A DNA stretch of 64,000 nt from Monoplex corrugatus (taxonomy: Eukaryota > Mollusca > Gastropoda > Littorinimorpha > Ranellidae), in contig CM060312.1 in NCBI GenBank assembly GCA_030674185.1, positions 23,967,461-24,031,460 of the forward strand, written 5' to 3'. Below the pieces are notes generated by a model. That model was not told where the DNA came from, ran no database searches, and saw only the letters and a list, made by a program, of their open reading frames with translations. Of the stretch, positions 63,117-64,000 are shown one piece after another. Each line of letters opens with the position of its first letter. Position 1 is the first letter of the stretch. A program made the position numbers and the translations under genes.

Positions 63117-63816
63117 GTTAGGTTGCTGGGCAATAGATACTCATGCCTCACGTCTCACGCTTCACGACTCACATTTCATGCACTGGGTCACAGGAGCTCA
63201 CGCCTCACTGCTCACGCGTCTGTTTTGTGTTGACGGTGCCAGACTACAGTGCTGTTTGCTCAAATGATCAGAGAATATTCGTGGTTCGTTTCTTTTTCCG
63301 AAGATGGACTCTTCTGACAAAGAAGACCTCCTGGTTTTGCTCTTGCTCAGGAGGAGGAAGCGAAAGAGACAAAGCATATAGTGCCGAGAACATTTCTTCC
63401 TTACAGAATCACGAGGAGAATTCCACCGAATATTCCATCATTTCCTTAACTTTGGGTTCATTCAGAATCTCCGCCAAGTCTTCCCAAACTTGTTTCTTTT
63501 TTTTCTTTTTTTTTTTTTTTGTAGTCAGGCACACGCGGTTTCCAGGAGGGGCCTTTTTCTTTGTAGTCATCCATCCTGCATGTGAGGAGAATTGAAATGG
63601 CCAATGATAACCAGAAACTCCCAACTTCACGCATCGAAAAAAGTGGACAGTTCCATTTCTCCGCTCACGCGTGAACCGTGAAGCATGAAGCGGGAGTGGA
63701 GTTGTATGGCCCCGCGCAAGAGAGACCTCGTCTGTTCATTTTTCTATTCACGCGTGAGGCGTGAAGCATGAGGCGTGAGACGTGAGGTGCGACTTTCTAT
63801 GGCCCAGCAGCCTAAA
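63117..63816 (+). mobile_element. PIF/Harbinger-like element with long inverted repeats, internally deleted
   Basis: The left end TTAGGTTGCTGGGCAATAGA, CTCACGTCTCACGC (63117-63165) is mirrored at the right end, read inward TTTAGGCTGCTGGGCCATAG, CTCACGTCTCACGC (63815-63755). Between them is only an N-terminal transposase-like piece. About 700 bp. The target duplication is unclear. Confidence 0.65.
63304..63500 (+). pseudogene. N-terminal fragment of a Harbinger-type transposase
   Basis: MDSSDKEDLLVLLLLRRRKR, then after a stop REHFFLTESRGEFHRIFHHF. The acidic start, R/K-rich helix and GEFH-x3-F pattern are those of Harbinger transposase N-termini. No DDE domain follows; the sequence runs into poly-T at 63496-63520. 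Confidence 0.5.
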
Positions 63817-63819
63817 GGC

Positions 63820-64000
63820 CTACGCAGAGTGGGTTCGTTTTCGGCTCGCGATCGGCACGTAATCGGCTTTGTCCTTGATGACCTTGCCGACTGGTAGCCG
63901 TGGAAATTAAAAAACCTCTTTCATCCAATAGCACAGGCAGAGTGAACACGGCTCGCGATCGGCTACCATTCGGCAACTTTCTGTGCCGACTGGCATCTAA
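63820..64000. repeat. Two-copy direct repeat at the window edge
   Basis: GCAGAGTG...CGGCTCGCGATCGGC occurs at 63826-63863 and 63942-63972, with a reversed GCCGACTGG nearby. Possibly the end of another DNA transposon that continues past 64000. Confidence 0.5.

Noticed and set aside
63409..63630. Minus-strand ORF with nine Lys and WEDLAEILNEPKVKEMMEY, first considered an upstream exon of the exonuclease
   Set aside because: It is antisense to a Harbinger transposase-like N-terminus inside an element with inverted repeats; the Lys run is the poly-T.

Overview
This window is animal nuclear DNA, most likely from a marine gastropod mollusc. Genes are split by long introns with GT/AG junctions. The sequence is saturated with (CA)n/(TG)n microsatellites, tRNA-derived SINEs, LINE remnants, a mariner and a Ty3/Gypsy element. 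One SINE tail resembles repeats I associate with caenogastropods. The taxonomic call is inference. No bacterial operons, rRNA genes, credible tRNA genes or CRISPR arrays were seen.

Two cellular genes can be supported. (1) GMPPB, GDP-mannose pyrophosphorylase beta, lies on the minus strand from 15890 down to 505. Eight phase-compatible coding exons cover about 317 residues; the last ~43 codons lie beyond position 1. Exon 4 carries a one-base excess that breaks the frame. A 5'-UTR segment sits just upstream of the ATG, and a possible 5'-UTR exon with an ETS-like promoter lies near 21.03-21.14 kb. (2) The 3' end of an ISG20/AEN/REXO4-type DEDDh 3'-5' exonuclease lies on the minus strand, with exons at 58481-58652 and 48353-48495. 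They join in phase across a ~10 kb intron that holds a ~5 kb satellite of 50-bp units and an L2/CR1-like LINE. Two weaker gene hints are a CCAAT/TATA promoter with an ORF ending in a splice donor at 35.6-36.03 kb (plus), and a splice-bounded open exon at 45508-45659 (minus).

Layout. 0-21 kb: GMPPB, its introns filled with SINEs, three degenerate LINE copies, hairpin MITEs flanked by TTAA and a 57-bp satellite. 21-27 kb: no recognised gene; one long SINE, a MITE, a LINE 3' end, an (AT)n tract. 27.2-31.9 kb: a minus-strand APE-type LINE whose N-terminal ORF carries a 2A-like motif. 32.9-34.2 kb: a mariner with TIRs and a TA target duplication. 37.1-39.6 kb: a related LINE, internally deleted, with a second 2A-like motif. 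40.7-45.5 kb: a complete Ty3/Gypsy element with 158-bp LTRs, a tRNA-Leu-type primer site, a purine tract and a 5-bp target duplication. 45.9-48.3 kb: microsatellite-linked modules and a 48-bp minisatellite. 49.9-54.9 kb: the 50-bp satellite. 55.8-58.3 kb: the L2/CR1-like LINE. 59-61 kb: a SINE nested in another repeat, and a 57-bp satellite. 63.1-63.8 kb: a PIF/Harbinger-like element with long TIRs.

The most interesting signals are the two 2A-bearing LINEs, the satellite-filled exonuclease intron, a SINE insertion whose paralogous empty site is in the same window, tandem amplification inside a SINE, and a strong excess of the palindrome TAGGCCTA. All coordinates come from reading the sequence by hand; repeat edges are approximate unless a target duplication is given.
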